NCBI GenBank assembly: GCA_023052935.1
Contig: CM041294.1
Span: 87,156,616 to 87,220,615, forward strand
Length of the DNA stretch: 64,000 nt
DNA from: Piezodorus guildinii
Taxonomy: Eukaryota; Arthropoda; Insecta; Hemiptera; Pentatomidae
Direction of reading: 5' to 3'
Shown: in pieces, positions 1 to 12,149 of the stretch
Layout: every line of letters begins with the position of its first letter
Position numbering within the stretch: the stretch's first letter is position 1
Notes under the pieces: model-generated
What the model was told of the DNA's origin: nothing
Seen by the model: the letters and a program-made list of their open reading frames with translations, nothing else
The model's database searches: none
Made by a program: the position numbers and the translations under genes

Positions 1-86
1 TTTGAGTAATATATTTTAAATAACTTAATGTAATAGAATATTTTTTTGGAATTTTGTGGATAAATGATTTATTTTGGTTTAATTGA

Positions 87-90
<4 letters not shown>

Positions 91-162
<72 letters not shown>

Positions 163-174
163 TTATATTATATG

Positions 175-204
<30 letters not shown>
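91..204. repeat. (AT)n and (TG)n microsatellites
   Basis: Two AT-dinucleotide runs (about 91-160) are followed by a TG-dinucleotide run (about 173-204). The surrounding 1-1237 is AT-rich with short homopolymers, and I see no gene in it; the ORF on the minus strand near 725-928 has no recognisable motif. Confidence 0.9.
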
Positions 205-206
<2 letters not shown>

Positions 207-1237
207 ATGATTTTTATAAAAAACAAAAATTAAAGAAAAGATTCTGTGAAAAGAAATGTGGAATTGATAAGTTAGAGAAGGAGGAAATGAAAAAATGCAT
301 ATAAAAAAATAAAAAAATATTAATTTAATTTTTATTTGATATGGTCTTGAAATCTAACATTCTAAATAAAGATAAAGAAAAACATTGGTTTTAATATCAA
401 GTGTTGTTATTATGTCAAGTGTTGTTGTTGTTGTGCATTGCTTTGATCCAGTAGGTGATAGTATTTTTTTAAATATGACAAAATGTATCTTTTATATATA
501 TTGCAATATAAAAGAATATTAAAGGTATGTAAAATGTCTTATAACAGTGTAAAAACTAATGTTGTTTAACTTTGATTTTAAAATAAATAATGTTAATAGA
601 TCCCTTAAAAATGGCAAAGGCTAAAACGTAGGGAGAAGGGAAAAAGAAATAAAAAAGTGTTGAGTGAAAATGGAACAATTTATTTAAAAGATCCTAGCAA
701 TACATCAATTCACTCAAACAAGTTTCAATTATAATATATAATTAATATGCAATTTAAGACTATTTTTTTTTCCTTTTTATCTCTTTTAAAGATAAATAAA
801 TCCACAATCACCGAACGACAGATGAAAATGTAACGACAGTAGAAGACAGTTGTAATAATAAAAGGCCGAGATTCTAAATGGATGTTGACAGAGGCGGCTG
901 TGGCTACGATGAAAAAACAATGACACAACTTTTACAGGGAACCGGCAACCGGGGGAGAGAATGAAATTTTTAGGGGATCCGAGGGAGAACTTTCAGGCTT
1001 GTAAAGGGATTTGGAGAACCCCAAGATAGCCAAGAAGCTTATATTTTTTAGGGGAATTCAATTACTTGAATCCGTTTAATCTTAAGTGAAAATGCCATGC
1101 TTGATAAGTTCATGGAAAGTTCATTAATTTATTTAACTCAAAATCAATTATATTGTTATATGATTAACAACCCTGGATAAATTTATAATAATAAAATTAT
1201 TATTTATTAAAGATGTATTGAGGCTTAGCTTCACATA

Positions 1238-1490
1238 TGGGTCAATCCATTTGAAATCCTCCAATTTCCATTGTTTTTGCCGCTAGACATTGTTGATTTT
1301 TGTGATTTTTTCACCAGTTATTCTCTATCCTTTCGTGAATTTCAATAAATAAAAAAAAATACTTTTAGTGTTGCAGCCGTTTTAAGTCAGCTTCCACGGT
1401 CAAAAAACATGATATGGAAAAATCATTCTAATTCCTGTAATTTTTTAGATATCAAATAAAAAAAAAATAACAATAAGATAACGATATGCT
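1238..1490 (+). repeat. rep-B dispersed repeat, copy 1
   Basis: About 250 bp that recur at 32278-32540. Shared blocks include gggtcaatccatttgaaa, ttttgccgct, tatcctttcgtgaat and ccgttttaagtcagct. No coding potential is visible. It lies just upstream of a rep-A copy. The family is unknown. Confidence 0.75.
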
Positions 1491-1527
1491 TTGTATTTTT
1501 GCCTCTATGAATAAACTATTAAAAAAA

Positions 1528-2408
1528 TCTGGTGCGGGCAACACAGACTTTCACTTACATCAATTTGTAAAATCAATGAAAGAATTTTCAAATAGAGTTA
1601 AGAGTTAAAAAAAATACGTGTAACTAATTAAACAAATTAAATCACATTTAAATTTTAAAGAAACACGTGTTTAATTAAAAAAATCTTTTATTTTTATTAT
1701 CTAAAATAAATCAGTTAGTTTTATCTTCTTATGAATGATTTTTTCTAAAATCTTTAGCTTCCAACGGTATATCATACATGTATTTTATGCCTTATGTTCA
1801 AAAACGAAAAATTGCATTAAAAAATATTTTTTCTGTTTTCTCCTTTAGTTGGGTATCGAATTATTCATTTAATATTTACCTGTTTTTCATCATCGTTAAC
1901 ACATGATAATACTAGTTAATATTATTTAACTACAAAAAATAAAGGTACTTTAGGGGAAAAAATTTAAAATATCGGTATTTAAGCCCTGTCAAACCATTTT
2001 TATCCAAATAAAAGCCTACATGATATTAATGCCATTAAATTTTACATCGATTATAGCGATTAATCAAAATCGTCAGAACCGTTTTCGAGAAAATCGAAAA
2101 AAGGTGCAAAATGCATGGTAAGAAAGGCTCTTCTGGTAAGCTCAAATTTGATGAAAAAAGTTTTGTCACGTCTCGGGCGTATAGTTGTCCTTAAATATTG
2201 AAATTTCAGTTTCATAGGACTTACCGTTTCCGCCCGGGATTTACCAAACATACACAACACAACAGCACACACACACACAGACCTTTTTGCGGGACTTGGT
2301 TTATTTTGGACTCAGGGACCTAAAACGTGTATTTCCGTTGAAAACTGGAATTCGAAAATTTCACGATCGCAATACTTCCCCTTACTAATATAAGTAAGTG
2401 AAAGTAAT
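1528..2408 (+). repeat. rep-A, near full-length copy
   Basis: A non-coding repeat of about 0.88 kb. It begins tctggtgcgggcaacacaga and has ACTTTCACTTAC at 1547-1558 and its exact reverse complement GTAAGTGAAAGT at 2394-2405. Internal landmarks shared with the other copies are the segments around 'agcccattaaattttacatcg', a CA-rich run near 2260 and 'cgcaatacttccccttacta'. The inverted ends suggest a MITE-like DNA element, but no transposase or clear TSD was seen. The 72-aa minus-strand ORF inside it is not a gene. Confidence 0.8.
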
Positions 2409-2724
2409 ACTGAATACTGAAGGGAATACTGAAGTATATCAAGGAAATATGATAAGTTCTGTCACCAATTATTGATACAGTTCACTAAATTTAAAGAGAA
2501 TGTCAAGAGAAGTAAAATAAATGTGGGTTAATTTTTAAACATTCAATTCATACACATATGTGTACTTTATTTACATCTTTTAATAAATATAATTCCTGTA
2601 AAAAAAAATGTTAATACCTTTTAAATACATATTTAATTGTGGCTCGCAAAAAAATTCAGTTAAATGGCTCGGACTATCATGGAGCTATTAAACCCAGGTA
2701 TATAATGGTTTTTTTTTTTTTGTT

Positions 2725-2840
2725 TTTTAATAACTTATTATTAAATCGAATACAGACATTTTACAGTGCAAGTAGAAGTCACTATCCCACTAAGGCGAGC
2801 CCGTCTCTGGGAAAGGAGTTCATATACGGAAAAAAATAAT
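2725..2840 (-). repeat. rep-F fragment, copy 1
   Basis: The reverse complement of this stretch matches 16340-16450 over the segment containing gtgggatagtgacttctact and 'aactcctttcc'. It is probably the 3' tail of a retroelement, but no coding part is attached. The 2846-3434 stretch that follows is AT-rich and holds no gene I can recognise. Confidence 0.6.
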
Positions 2841-3434
2841 ATTAATTATTATAAAATTATTATTATACTTCACGGCACCTAGAACCCGGTTACTTGTCTT
2901 GGCCTCTATTTTACTATTCCTACATAAAGTTACCATGCTACATTATACAGCGCTTTAGTATCATCGAAATTATCAGAACGATAGATAATCCATTAATTCA
3001 CCTTCATCTAAATTCTAACACCTCCGCCCAGAGCCTTACCCCAATTGAATGGCCTGATCCTGTGGCTATCGATTTGAGGTGAAAAAGCTTGAGGATGAAT
3101 ACGGCCATTAAGGACGATTAGAGGTGAAGGACAACCCAACAGGGCTTTCTTCCTCCAGAAAGAAGGGACTAATGATATCCTTGGCCAAAGCGAATTTTTT
3201 CAACTCCCAGCCTTTGAGTTGAGGTGTCCTTTCACGGAAACCTGAAAATGTGCAATTAGGTTAAGTCGTTAGCTTATTCAATCATTTAATTTCATAAGCA
3301 TTTAAACGCTAATGTTTTTTTGTGCATACACATTTTATTTTCATTAAACTGTTCATGAAATTTATGCAAACAAGAGCTTATGTCATCATTCACTATCCCA
3401 TGTCCTTTATTTTATTTCATGTAATTTTTTTATA

Positions 3435-3780
3435 CTTTTTTTTTTTTTAACATTTTATTGACATTTACAACTGTACTTATAATAAATACAATGAGTAAAT
3501 GGGCTAATTTACAATTCTGGGCTTGAAAATGTCTTGTGAAGAATTACCCAGTGGTAGCACTTGAATGTCAATTTAATTTAGTAGGTCTCGAGGCCATCGT
3601 CTCAGGGATTAGTCAGGAATAGATGGAAATGATAAGTTGCGTGCAAAAGGATTCGGGAGTTTGAAATTAAAGAGGCATATCTGTTTCGGGATAGTTCTGT
3701 GACAAATAGGATATTTAGGTCAATATGGATAATTTTTTCAAACTTCCAACCTAAGTAGTTTCTCCGCTCTTCTTATATAT
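3435..3780 (-). mobile_element. J1-like Jockey 3' remnant
   Basis: A T-run at 3436-3450 precedes tttattgacatttacaact, which is the reverse complement of the J1 3' end (acagttgtgaatagcaataaa type, as at 34370-34400). Further in (about 3590-3625) a decayed reverse-complement of the conserved 'cctgataatcctccgaggcg...gatggcc' 3' coding end of J1 can be seen. A related minus-strand tail lies at 63870-64000. Confidence 0.6.
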
Positions 3781-5080
3781 AAACCGTCCTCGAAGTCAGG
3801 AACGAAGTGACCCCGATACCTTTTATATATATTCTACTCATACTCCGTCTTTAATATATGTTAGTGCCAGTGTAATGGCTAGCAGATAACCACTGGTATC
3901 TCCTTAAGTTCTGCTTGTCATCGCAAAAGTTGAACTTTACTATTAAATAGATGAATTTAAAAACTTATTTTTTCCAATGGCGCGACAAGTCAAATAAGCC
4001 CTTGGCCGCGCGGTGCAATCTGCTGGAAGAATACATATGCGATTCTCGATGATATTTTATGGAGTAAGGTCATCACTCCCTCCTCCTATTTTTAAGAGTA
4101 GCCTCCAGTTGGCTGAGGGGCCTCACATACCCAGGAGATTGGTTGTGAATGAATCCCAATTTAATTATATGCTTGAAATTCGAGCTCATATCCTTCGGCG
4201 TGCTAGTCCTCACAGATACGGACACCCGTATAGAAACTCTTTACAAGTTCTTAAAACCAATATTTTTCAATGCTCGGTCATTATTATCTGATATGTGAGA
4301 CAAAAATATCGATATTTGTAATGAAAACAGAAATGTTTCCCTAACTTCGAAGACTGTTTGGCATTCCTAAACAGATGGACAGTTTCCAACACACCTTCTT
4401 AGTAATGATGTTGAATTATTTTGGAATCGTCTTGTTAATCTCTTCGTAGTAATCTACTGATTAATCAAAAATATTATTTAATATCTATTAAATCTATTTA
4501 GTCAGTATGAAATTTCTGTGTCATACAGCTTATAGCTTCCCACATACACGTACAGATCTTTTCGAACGACTTTGTTATCTGGACACTGGAGACACTAAAG
4601 CGTATATTTCCGTTTACAACTAGACTTTGAAAATATTCAGGATCGCAATACATTCCTTTACTATATATTCTATACATAAATACGTGAAAGTAAATAATAA
4701 TGCATGTTTTAAAAACAGAAATTGAAGCCGAATATCCTATGACAGCTTAACTAATATATTTAAATTTAGACAGATGTTTTATTAAAAAGTCCCATATTTT
4801 GTCCCAATAATGAAGAGATGTCGTGTTGACGTGTTGCACGGAAATGGCCCTCTAGCATTTGAATTAATTCCTATTTTACGAAAAATGCATTATGGAACGA
4901 TGGCAATCGACTTTGGAAGGAAATCGATAATTCGAAATCGTCCCGGATTTCCACGATTGTAATTATATCCACGTAATTCTAAATATCAAATCGATAAATG
5001 TCCGAGTTTTAATTAACCACTTTGATTTGCCGTATGACATTATTTATTGCTATTATTTAATATTGTGGTATACATTTGTT
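3781..5080. other. Intergenic, with a small rep-A piece
   Basis: No recognisable gene. A plus-strand open frame at 4013-4291 (92 codons) lacks any motif, has no repeat partner in this window, and may be chance. At about 4503-4692 a decayed 3' part of rep-A is visible (cgtatatttccg, gatcgcaatac, tactatatatt, acgtgaaagt). Confidence 0.5.
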
Positions 5081-5951
5081 AATATATTGGGTTTTAGAAT
5101 AAGTTTTTAGCGTTTTTTAATATTTCAATTTATTCCTCTCTGCGTAAATAAAATCATAGTTACTTGATTAATAATATTTAGATCTATTCAGTTTCAACCC
5201 AGATTCCTTACCTTTAAGTAGTATTTTGCGCGCTCAAATTATAATTATAATATTTGCTACGGAATATTATATATCTACATTACTTTTCTTATGTTGCTAA
5301 AAAAAATTCATTATAAAATATGAATTTCGATATCCGATTCCGTCAACTTGTATATATAGGGCCGTTTTCTAGCAATGCTAATTATAAGTTTCATTTTTCC
5401 TAATCTGCAAAATTAAAGTCACTTTACAGAAAAAATAAAAAATCGGAATTTAAGCCCTGTCAGACTATTTCAATCAGAATGAAACCTACATGATAATAAA
5501 GCCCATTAAATTTGATGAAAAAGTTACGTCTCAAGTAGTAGTAACGTCTCAGGCATATCTGCTCCTATTGTATAATATGAAATTTCAGTTTTATACAACA
5601 TATCGTTTTCGAACTAGACTTTACACTGACAAACACGGACACTCACACATATAAACACAGACCTCTTTGCGGAACTTGGTCATTTGGACTCAGGGGATCC
5701 TAAAACGTGTATTTCCGGTTAAGACTAGAAATTGGAAATTTTCGTGATTGAAAATACTTGCTCTTATTATAGTATAATTTTTTTCTCTTCCATTTTGAGC
5801 GCGCAAAATACCACTTAAAGGTAAGGAATCTGGGTTGAAACTGAATAGATCTAAATATTATTAATCAAGTAACTATGATTTTATTAACGCAGAGAGGAAT
5901 AAATTGAAATATTAAAAAACGCTAAAAACTTATTCTAAAACCCAATATATT
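5081..5951. mobile_element. Element with 158-bp terminal inverted repeats
   Basis: The 5081-5238 arm and the 5794-5951 arm are inverted copies of about 158 bp that differ at only two positions by eye. Outer ends read aatatattgggttttagaa and its complement. The 555-bp interior holds no transposase and includes a partial rep-A (5395-5775). A degenerate relative of one arm is seen near 28822-29010. The structure fits a non-autonomous DNA transposon or foldback element. I could not identify a convincing TSD. Confidence 0.8.
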
Positions 5952-6329
5952 TACAGCAGAGGATTTGAGGAAGTATGCTATTTTATATACGAGTACATAG
6001 TTGTAGGTAATAAAAAGTGAAGAAAAGGGCATGGAATTTAGTGGTTATCGTAGATAACAACTTTATATTGTTTTATCTAAAACGTACGTTGTGTTGTTAT
6101 TTTATCTAAACAGATGTCATCCTTTTTACTAATTGTCGATATATAAATGACAGTTAATCTATAATTTTTTTTCGACAGTAAGTTTATGTAATGGTTCTTA
6201 AATTGATTTAAATTTAACTTTTGAAGCCCCGCCAAATCACCACTACCCTTTATCGCAAACAGATCACTTTCTGACCCCCAGTATCCTTTAATAACATCAT
6301 CCTTACTCCTGTAGCACAAATTTGATACC

Positions 6330-8245
6330 TAGGTCTTCATCAGCACAGGTCAAAGAAAAGAAGATTGCATGGAAGAACTACAGCAAAAACAAAACTCCGG
6401 AAAAATGGCAAGTATATGTAGAAGCGTAACAGAACGAAGGAAGAAGTGAGAAGAGCTAAGCAGAGGTCTTGGGAGGAATTCGGGGAAAAGCCAAACCAAG
6501 ACCATGGGGATAACATGAAGCAGTTCTGGAAAAAGATTAAAGCTTTAAGAGGCCGAAAAAGTAAAAAAATAAGAAATATAAAGAATGAGCAAGGGAGGGT
6601 AGTCACGGAGGAGAAGGCTATTCTGAACGTCTGGTGCAAACATTACGAGAAGCAATTTTGCGTAGATGATACCTATCCAGTGAACCAGCAAGGACCGTGG
6701 AATGGGGTTGATTTTAATGAGGTGATAGAGGAGGATGAAATTGAAATGGCTATATCGAGAATGAAGACAGGCAAAGCACCGGGTCGAGACAACATAGTGG
6801 CAGAATACATCAAGGGGGGGAGGCACTACAAGTCATTTTCCAACAAGCTTGGGATGAGAAGAAGATCCCAAAAGACTGGGAGTACAACGTTATCATTCCG
6901 ATACACAAGAAAGGGTCCCAGGCAGAATGCTCGGATTATCGCCCTATATGCCTCTCACCAACAATCTACAAACTTTATACGTCTATTCTGGAGGGAAGGG
7001 TAAGACCTCTTGTGGAGCACCAAATTGGAGAAGAACAAGCCGGGTTCAGGTCAAGACGGCAAACCCAGGACCACATTTTCTCTTTGCGAAATGTTCTCCA
7101 GAAATCTTGGGACATAGACAAAAGTATGTATCTCGCCTTCCTTGACCTCAAAGCAGCGTTTGACTCCGTTCCAAGACAAGAAAAATGGGAGGCTCTCAGA
7201 GTAAAGAAAGTCCCAAGAAACTTGGTGGAAGCCATTAAGTCCATTTATCAAAACCAAAAGGAGTAGTAAGGCTAAACGGACAGGAGTCTGATGTCTTCAG
7301 CATAGCAAGGGGGGTCAAACAAGAGAACAGTTTAAGCCCTTTGCTACTGTTGCTCTACATGGATGGAGTGGCCACCATATGCAAACGAAGAGGATCTTCC
7401 TGGGCCGTAGAAACCTTCGCCCAGTAGTGATTCAACTTCTCCTATACGCGGATGACATTGTTCTTGTGGCGGACACGGTTGATAAATTGCAGCAAGCGGT
7501 GACTGAATGGCAAGAAGAGCTCAGCCGAAAAGGAATGAAAATAAATACCAGTAAAAGCAAGTTACTACAAGTGGGAAGGCTGGAGGAAGATTTCCATATA
7601 TACTGTAACGGAGAGGAAATGGAAGTGGTTTCGGAATACACCTACCTCGGCAAAGTAATAGAAAGATCTGGGAAACTAGACTCAGAGATATCAAACAGAA
7701 TTAGGAAGGCAAATGCAGTCTACTATCAGATCTGCAACACTGTAATAGGGAAGAGAGAGGTGAGTAGAGGTGTTAAGCTCCATATCTTTAAATCAGTATA
7801 TTTGCCCATACTCTTGTATGGAGCTGAAAGCTGGATATTGACCGGCAGGAGAGCAGAGTCACAGCTGCTGAAATGAAGTTTCTGCGAAGAACAGCAGGAA
7901 AGACAAGAAGAGATCGTGTCAGGAATGAACGGATACACCGGGAACTGGAGGTTGCGCCATTAAAGGAAACTCTGCAAACCCGTCAGTTGAAGTCGTTCGG
8001 CCACGTCATTAGAATGGAGGAACACAGAGACCCCCTAAAAACCATGGATTACGTTCCAGATGGGAGAAAGGCCTCGGGGTCGACCAAGGATGTCCTACCT
8101 GGAGTACGTCGTCAAATTTTGCAGAGGAAGAGGAAAGGATCTTCGCCAGGCCAGGAACCTCGCTGGGGATAGAGAGGATTGGATCCGGTGGTAAAACGCT
8201 CCCCTGCGCTGACACGGCACTATAGGGAGAAGCCAAAGAAGGTCT
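6330..8245 (+). pseudogene. RTE-like non-LTR reverse transcriptase, broken
   Basis: The reverse transcriptase and C-terminal part of a non-LTR retrotransposon, which would copy its RNA at a nicked chromosomal site. Segments in order: thumb-side entry MKTGKAPGRDNI at about 6760; then, after a frame change in the G-run near 6817-6823, KKGSQAECSDYRPI; EEQAGFRSRRQTQDHI at 7027; YLAFLDLKAAFDSVPR at 7129; in-frame stops at about 7264; and the catalytic LLLYADDIVLVAD at 7435. The C-terminal part (LLYGAESW, then EMKFLRRTAGKTRRDRVRN after another frame change near 7865) extends to about 8245. The endonuclease is absent, so the copy is 5'-truncated. The C-terminal pattern resembles RTE-type insect elements; the clade is tentative. 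Confidence 0.85.
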
Positions 8246-8700
8246 TCATCTCGACTAGCGCCAAATTGGAATCCTCACACAAAACTGAAACGACAAGAAA
8301 CTGCTCGAAGATACCGATTACTACTAAACTTACTATATAAACGTTCAAAACTTTAAGTATTTTACAATAGACTCATTCCTATGACTATTATCAGACCTGT
8401 TTGTATATATGGGATCGAGCTTTGGAGCTCTACTAAACCATCTAATCCCTCCCTCATCCAATCCGAAATCCTGAATGCCCCTTTTTGTCACAAATCAACT
8501 CCTCCATAATGACCCAAACATCCCATTTGTTGCAGACATAGCCCGTGATAGATACACCTCATTTCATTCAAAATTCCCAGCCCACATTAATCCACTTGTC
8601 CGTAATTTATCTTCCTTCGATATTCCTGATAACCCTCCGAGGCGATTGAAAAGATGGTGGCCTCGGGACGTACTGCCCTAAAATAGTTAATAAAGAGCAA
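8246..8700 (+). mobile_element. J1 Jockey-like fragment, RT C-terminus and 3' end
   Basis: Begins with a remnant of the 'ttggaatcctcacacaaaactgaaacgacaagaaactgct' segment and runs through the C-terminal RT coding end, finishing at the conserved PRRLKRWWPRDVLP at 8632-8681. It lies directly against the RTE-like pseudogene. Frames are interrupted, so it is non-functional. The following 8701-9395 is AT-rich without a recognisable gene. Confidence 0.75.
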
Positions 8701-9395
8701 CCATTGGGTATTTTTTTTTAATTGAAGTAATTTTTTGAAGCTCCATTCGGGCGCAGCAATTTTTATTTGCATTAAATTAAGTTAAATCCAAAGTTATTTT
8801 AAAGTCGTTCGCAGAATCCCAACCCATTCAAAAATACGAGAAACGAATCTACTCAGAAATTCCGAGCAATATTTATAGGAAATTACCGTCCAGGAAACAA
8901 AATATTAGACTGTTCAATACATGCAGTCCAAATATACACCCTCTTTCACATACCTCGAAGAAGTAAAAATAACACGACAAATAAATTATATGTTGACTGT
9001 TTAAAATACAAAACAGTAATATGGCGTTTGCTTGAAAATGACAACAACAAACAATATCAATAATAGATAACGCTGTTCGTATTGGTGTTTTTTCCGAGAG
9101 ATGTATCGTTTTGAAGTTATAAAATAGTAAAATTCATGAAATATGGCTGAAAGTTCAAAAGTTCAATATGTTACATTCTCTTGACTTTACCAGTGGGGGA
9201 TACATAGGGTACAAAAAAGGTGACAATTAATACTAGCGTCTAAAACTGTGAAAAATTGTTTTATAACAAGCAGCATCTAGCACCTTTTTTGTCATGATTT
9301 TGATTAAACCACTATATGATGTAACTTAATGAACTTTAATATCATGTTACCTACACCGCGACTGAATATTAATTTATATAGACTCAACCATTAAA

Positions 9396-9775
9396 ATCTC
9401 TAAATTTCATCAGAACCTTATCCATCCCCCTAATCCCCTAGCTCAATCCTATCGGCCCACACATCCTTACATCCTCCTAGAAGGTTGAAACGAAGTGGCC
9501 TCGTGACTCTTGTAACATGTATATTGAGTTCTAGCATTGGCTAGATTCTCACTCACGTGCTATATGCTTGTGAATTGTATAAGTATGAGTGACTTTTGTG
9601 TATGTTTTAATGATTTGTTTGTATATATTATATTGTTTATATTATTATATAAATTTATTGTTTTGTATATATCGGTGAGTGTAGTATGAATGTTTACGTT
9701 ATCATATTAAAATGTCCTGAATTGACAGATTGTAATAGTGCTCATAAAAAAAAAAAAAAAAAAAAAAAATCATGT
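9396..9775 (+). mobile_element. Jockey-like 3' fragment with poly(A)
   Basis: Matches the last part of J0 ORF2 (aaatttcatcagaacctta; cctcctagaaggttgaaacg) and ends in a 3' UTR followed by an A-run of about 23 nt at 9747-9769. It is 5'-truncated, as is normal for target-primed reverse transcription, and contains no open frame of note. Confidence 0.75.
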
Positions 9776-9789
9776 AGTTTTCATTTTGA

Positions 9790-10325
9790 TTAAATTGTTG
9801 ACCAGACTTAAATGCCCTATTTTAAATTTTCTCCCTCTAAACTGCCTTTTAGATTAAATTTTGTACTTTCCTAAAATTGAAATTCCTTCCTAAATTAAAA
9901 TTCTAGATTAGCCATCATAATGGCATTGAAGAAGGACGGGTAAATATGCACTATCTGAGCAGCTAAAGGATCAAACAAAGAGCAAAATTTTTTTTATGTT
10001 ATGTTTGTTTGTTTTTTATAATAAGAACCGCATTGTAGACGTATAATATACCGTTGGAAAGAAAAACATTATAGAAAAAATATTATCTAATACAAAAAGT
10101 TGTAAAAGATAATAAAGTGACGAATAGGAATAAACTTATTAATGATTAAAAATTCAATATATTTATATTATTTAATCTAAATCATATTTTTCCAACGAAA
10201 ATTAATACAGGTCTTACTAAAATCATTTTAATTAAATTAAAATATTTTTCAAATTGAAGTATAATTAATAGTTTAAAGCAGTCGAGGTAAGCAAAAGCCG
10301 TGTGTTTTCCCGCACCAGATTTTTT
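9790..10325 (-). repeat. rep-A, partial reverse copy
   Basis: Decayed minus-strand rep-A: 'taatataccgttggaaag' at about 10045 and the terminal block 'gtaagcaaaagccgtgtg...cgcaccagattttttt' at about 10285-10330. Confidence 0.65.
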
Positions 10326-10548
10326 TTATAATTCATGATATCATCAAATATTATTTAAGAAAATAATTTTTAAAATGATTCTGTTTTATCGAAATGAACA
10401 ATTGTAATATATATGTCATGAAAACATTTTTTTTTTTTAATTTACAACCTCTATTTTCGTTTAACTTATATATTTAACCGTTTTTTATGAGCTCTAAAAA
10501 GAATAACATGGTTATTTTTTTTTTAATTTACTATACAAAAACTACTTC

Positions 10549-10712
10549 AATCAGAAAAAAATAATTACAACATAGTAAAGCCCATTAAAATTTACATCAA
10601 TTTAGCGAGTTCGATAAATATCGTTAAAACCGTTTTTGTTAAAACGTTCGCAATACTTCCCCTTACTATATATTTCATATATATGGGAGAGTAAAAATTA
10701 GATTTCTCACTG
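10549..10712 (+). repeat. rep-A, partial forward copy
   Basis: Contains 'taaagcccattaaaatttacatc', 'gttaaaaccg' and 'cgcaatacttccccttac' in rep-A order, with an internal deletion before the last block. The 10713-11630 stretch after it shows no gene. Confidence 0.65.
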
Positions 10713-11634
10713 GAAACAATTAGTAGTAAAATTAGAGAATTAATAAATAAAAGTAAAAAAATCGTAAAATAAATTTAATCAAAAGCAACATGTTATAAAT
10801 TTTAAAAAGTAAAAAAAAAAAATCATTTTAGTGGAAGACAGACTTAGATTAAAGCTATTCGAGAACTATCCTGGAACATTTGATGAGTTAAAGCTTTCTC
10901 CAGTTCCAGTAGTTGGGGCTTGGCTTACCTTGTTTAAGTTCATTTAGGAAGGAAGGAGAAAATACCTTAGGGTATTTTCCCAGTGATATGAGAAAGCTCT
11001 AAGTAACAAGTTTGTTTTTCAAATTGTGTAATATTCTAGTTTATTTGTTTTTATCTACAAGTTGGAAAATTGTTTAGTTCTTATTCTACCCACCTAAAAG
11101 TTATAATTTTATTTTTAATCCGAAACGTAATGAATTAACATTGAAAAAAAGCTTTGAGGTCTTTGAAAATAAATACTAAGGACATTTTATCAACTATAGA
11201 ATAAAATTCTACTAGTGAATTTTGGATTGACAGATTAGAATTAGAATATCAATAAACTCATATATATAAAATCATGTTAGTATTACTTTAGCATTTCGGC
11301 TGCTGAAATTGTTTCTAATTATTATAAATATATCTGTTTTTTTGTTGTTTTTTTTCAAAGAAAGGGTATAGCCGGGTTAGGATGGTAAATTTGTCCTAGC
11401 GGCTTTTATGACTCGAAGTTGGGGGATCAATTTGGTATCGAATAAAAATAATTCACCTAAGATTTCGCTTTTTAATTCAAACGGTTTTCACTTTTTTTTG
11501 TTTAAAAACCTCTTTTTCCGATTATTTTTTATAGTAAAATATGAAATTAATTAATGATGATTTTTCTCTGATTCTCAAACGAAAAGCCAATTTCTTAGCA
11601 GGAAAAAGAAAACCAAAATATGTATCTTTTAACC

Positions 11635-12025
11635 CTTTTTAAAGTTGTTTAAAAGTTAATCACCGATTTTGTTCAAAAAAATGTCTTTTATACTCCTCTA
11701 TATACACAGGAAGTTTTTTGAATTTTTCTGAGTGATGGAACAATATGCAGACAATTAAAAACTCATATTTTTTTCTGAAATCTTGCATATAAGTTATATT
11801 TCTTATCATTATTATTATTATTAAAAAATGTGTAAACAATTATATTTCCCACCACAATTATTTTCCACTAAATTCAAAATTACATAACTTATAAAACATT
11901 TTACAGAGGAAAAAACAGTTTTTAATTTTTCTCATAACGTTCCACATCTTCAAAAAAAATCTTTATTACAGGAGAGCATAAAAGACATTTCCTTTGCTTG
12001 ACACCTTTTAAAAAAGCATCATAAC
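11635..12025. repeat. Imperfect palindrome of about 390 bp
   Basis: The left half (aatgtcttttatactcctct near 11680, gatggaacaatatg near 11735, attaaaaactc near 11755, cataagttat near 11795) recurs in inverted order in the right half (to about 12025), centred near 11820 on an ATT run. The arms are diverged. It may be a decayed foldback element or a pair of opposed insertions. Confidence 0.5.
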
Positions 12026-12059
12026 TAATTCCGAAATACTATAAAATAAAAATTATATT

Positions 12060-12061
<2 letters not shown>

Positions 12062-12124
<63 letters not shown>
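12062..12124. repeat. (AT)n microsatellite
   Basis: Almost pure TA dinucleotide run, directly upstream of a LINE fragment. Confidence 0.9.
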
Positions 12125-12130
<6 letters not shown>

Positions 12131-12149
12131 AGTATTGATACTTTTTATA

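Noticed and set aside
4013..4291. 92-codon plus-strand frame
   Set aside because: No motif, no conserved context and no supporting start or splice signal. Length is near chance for this region.
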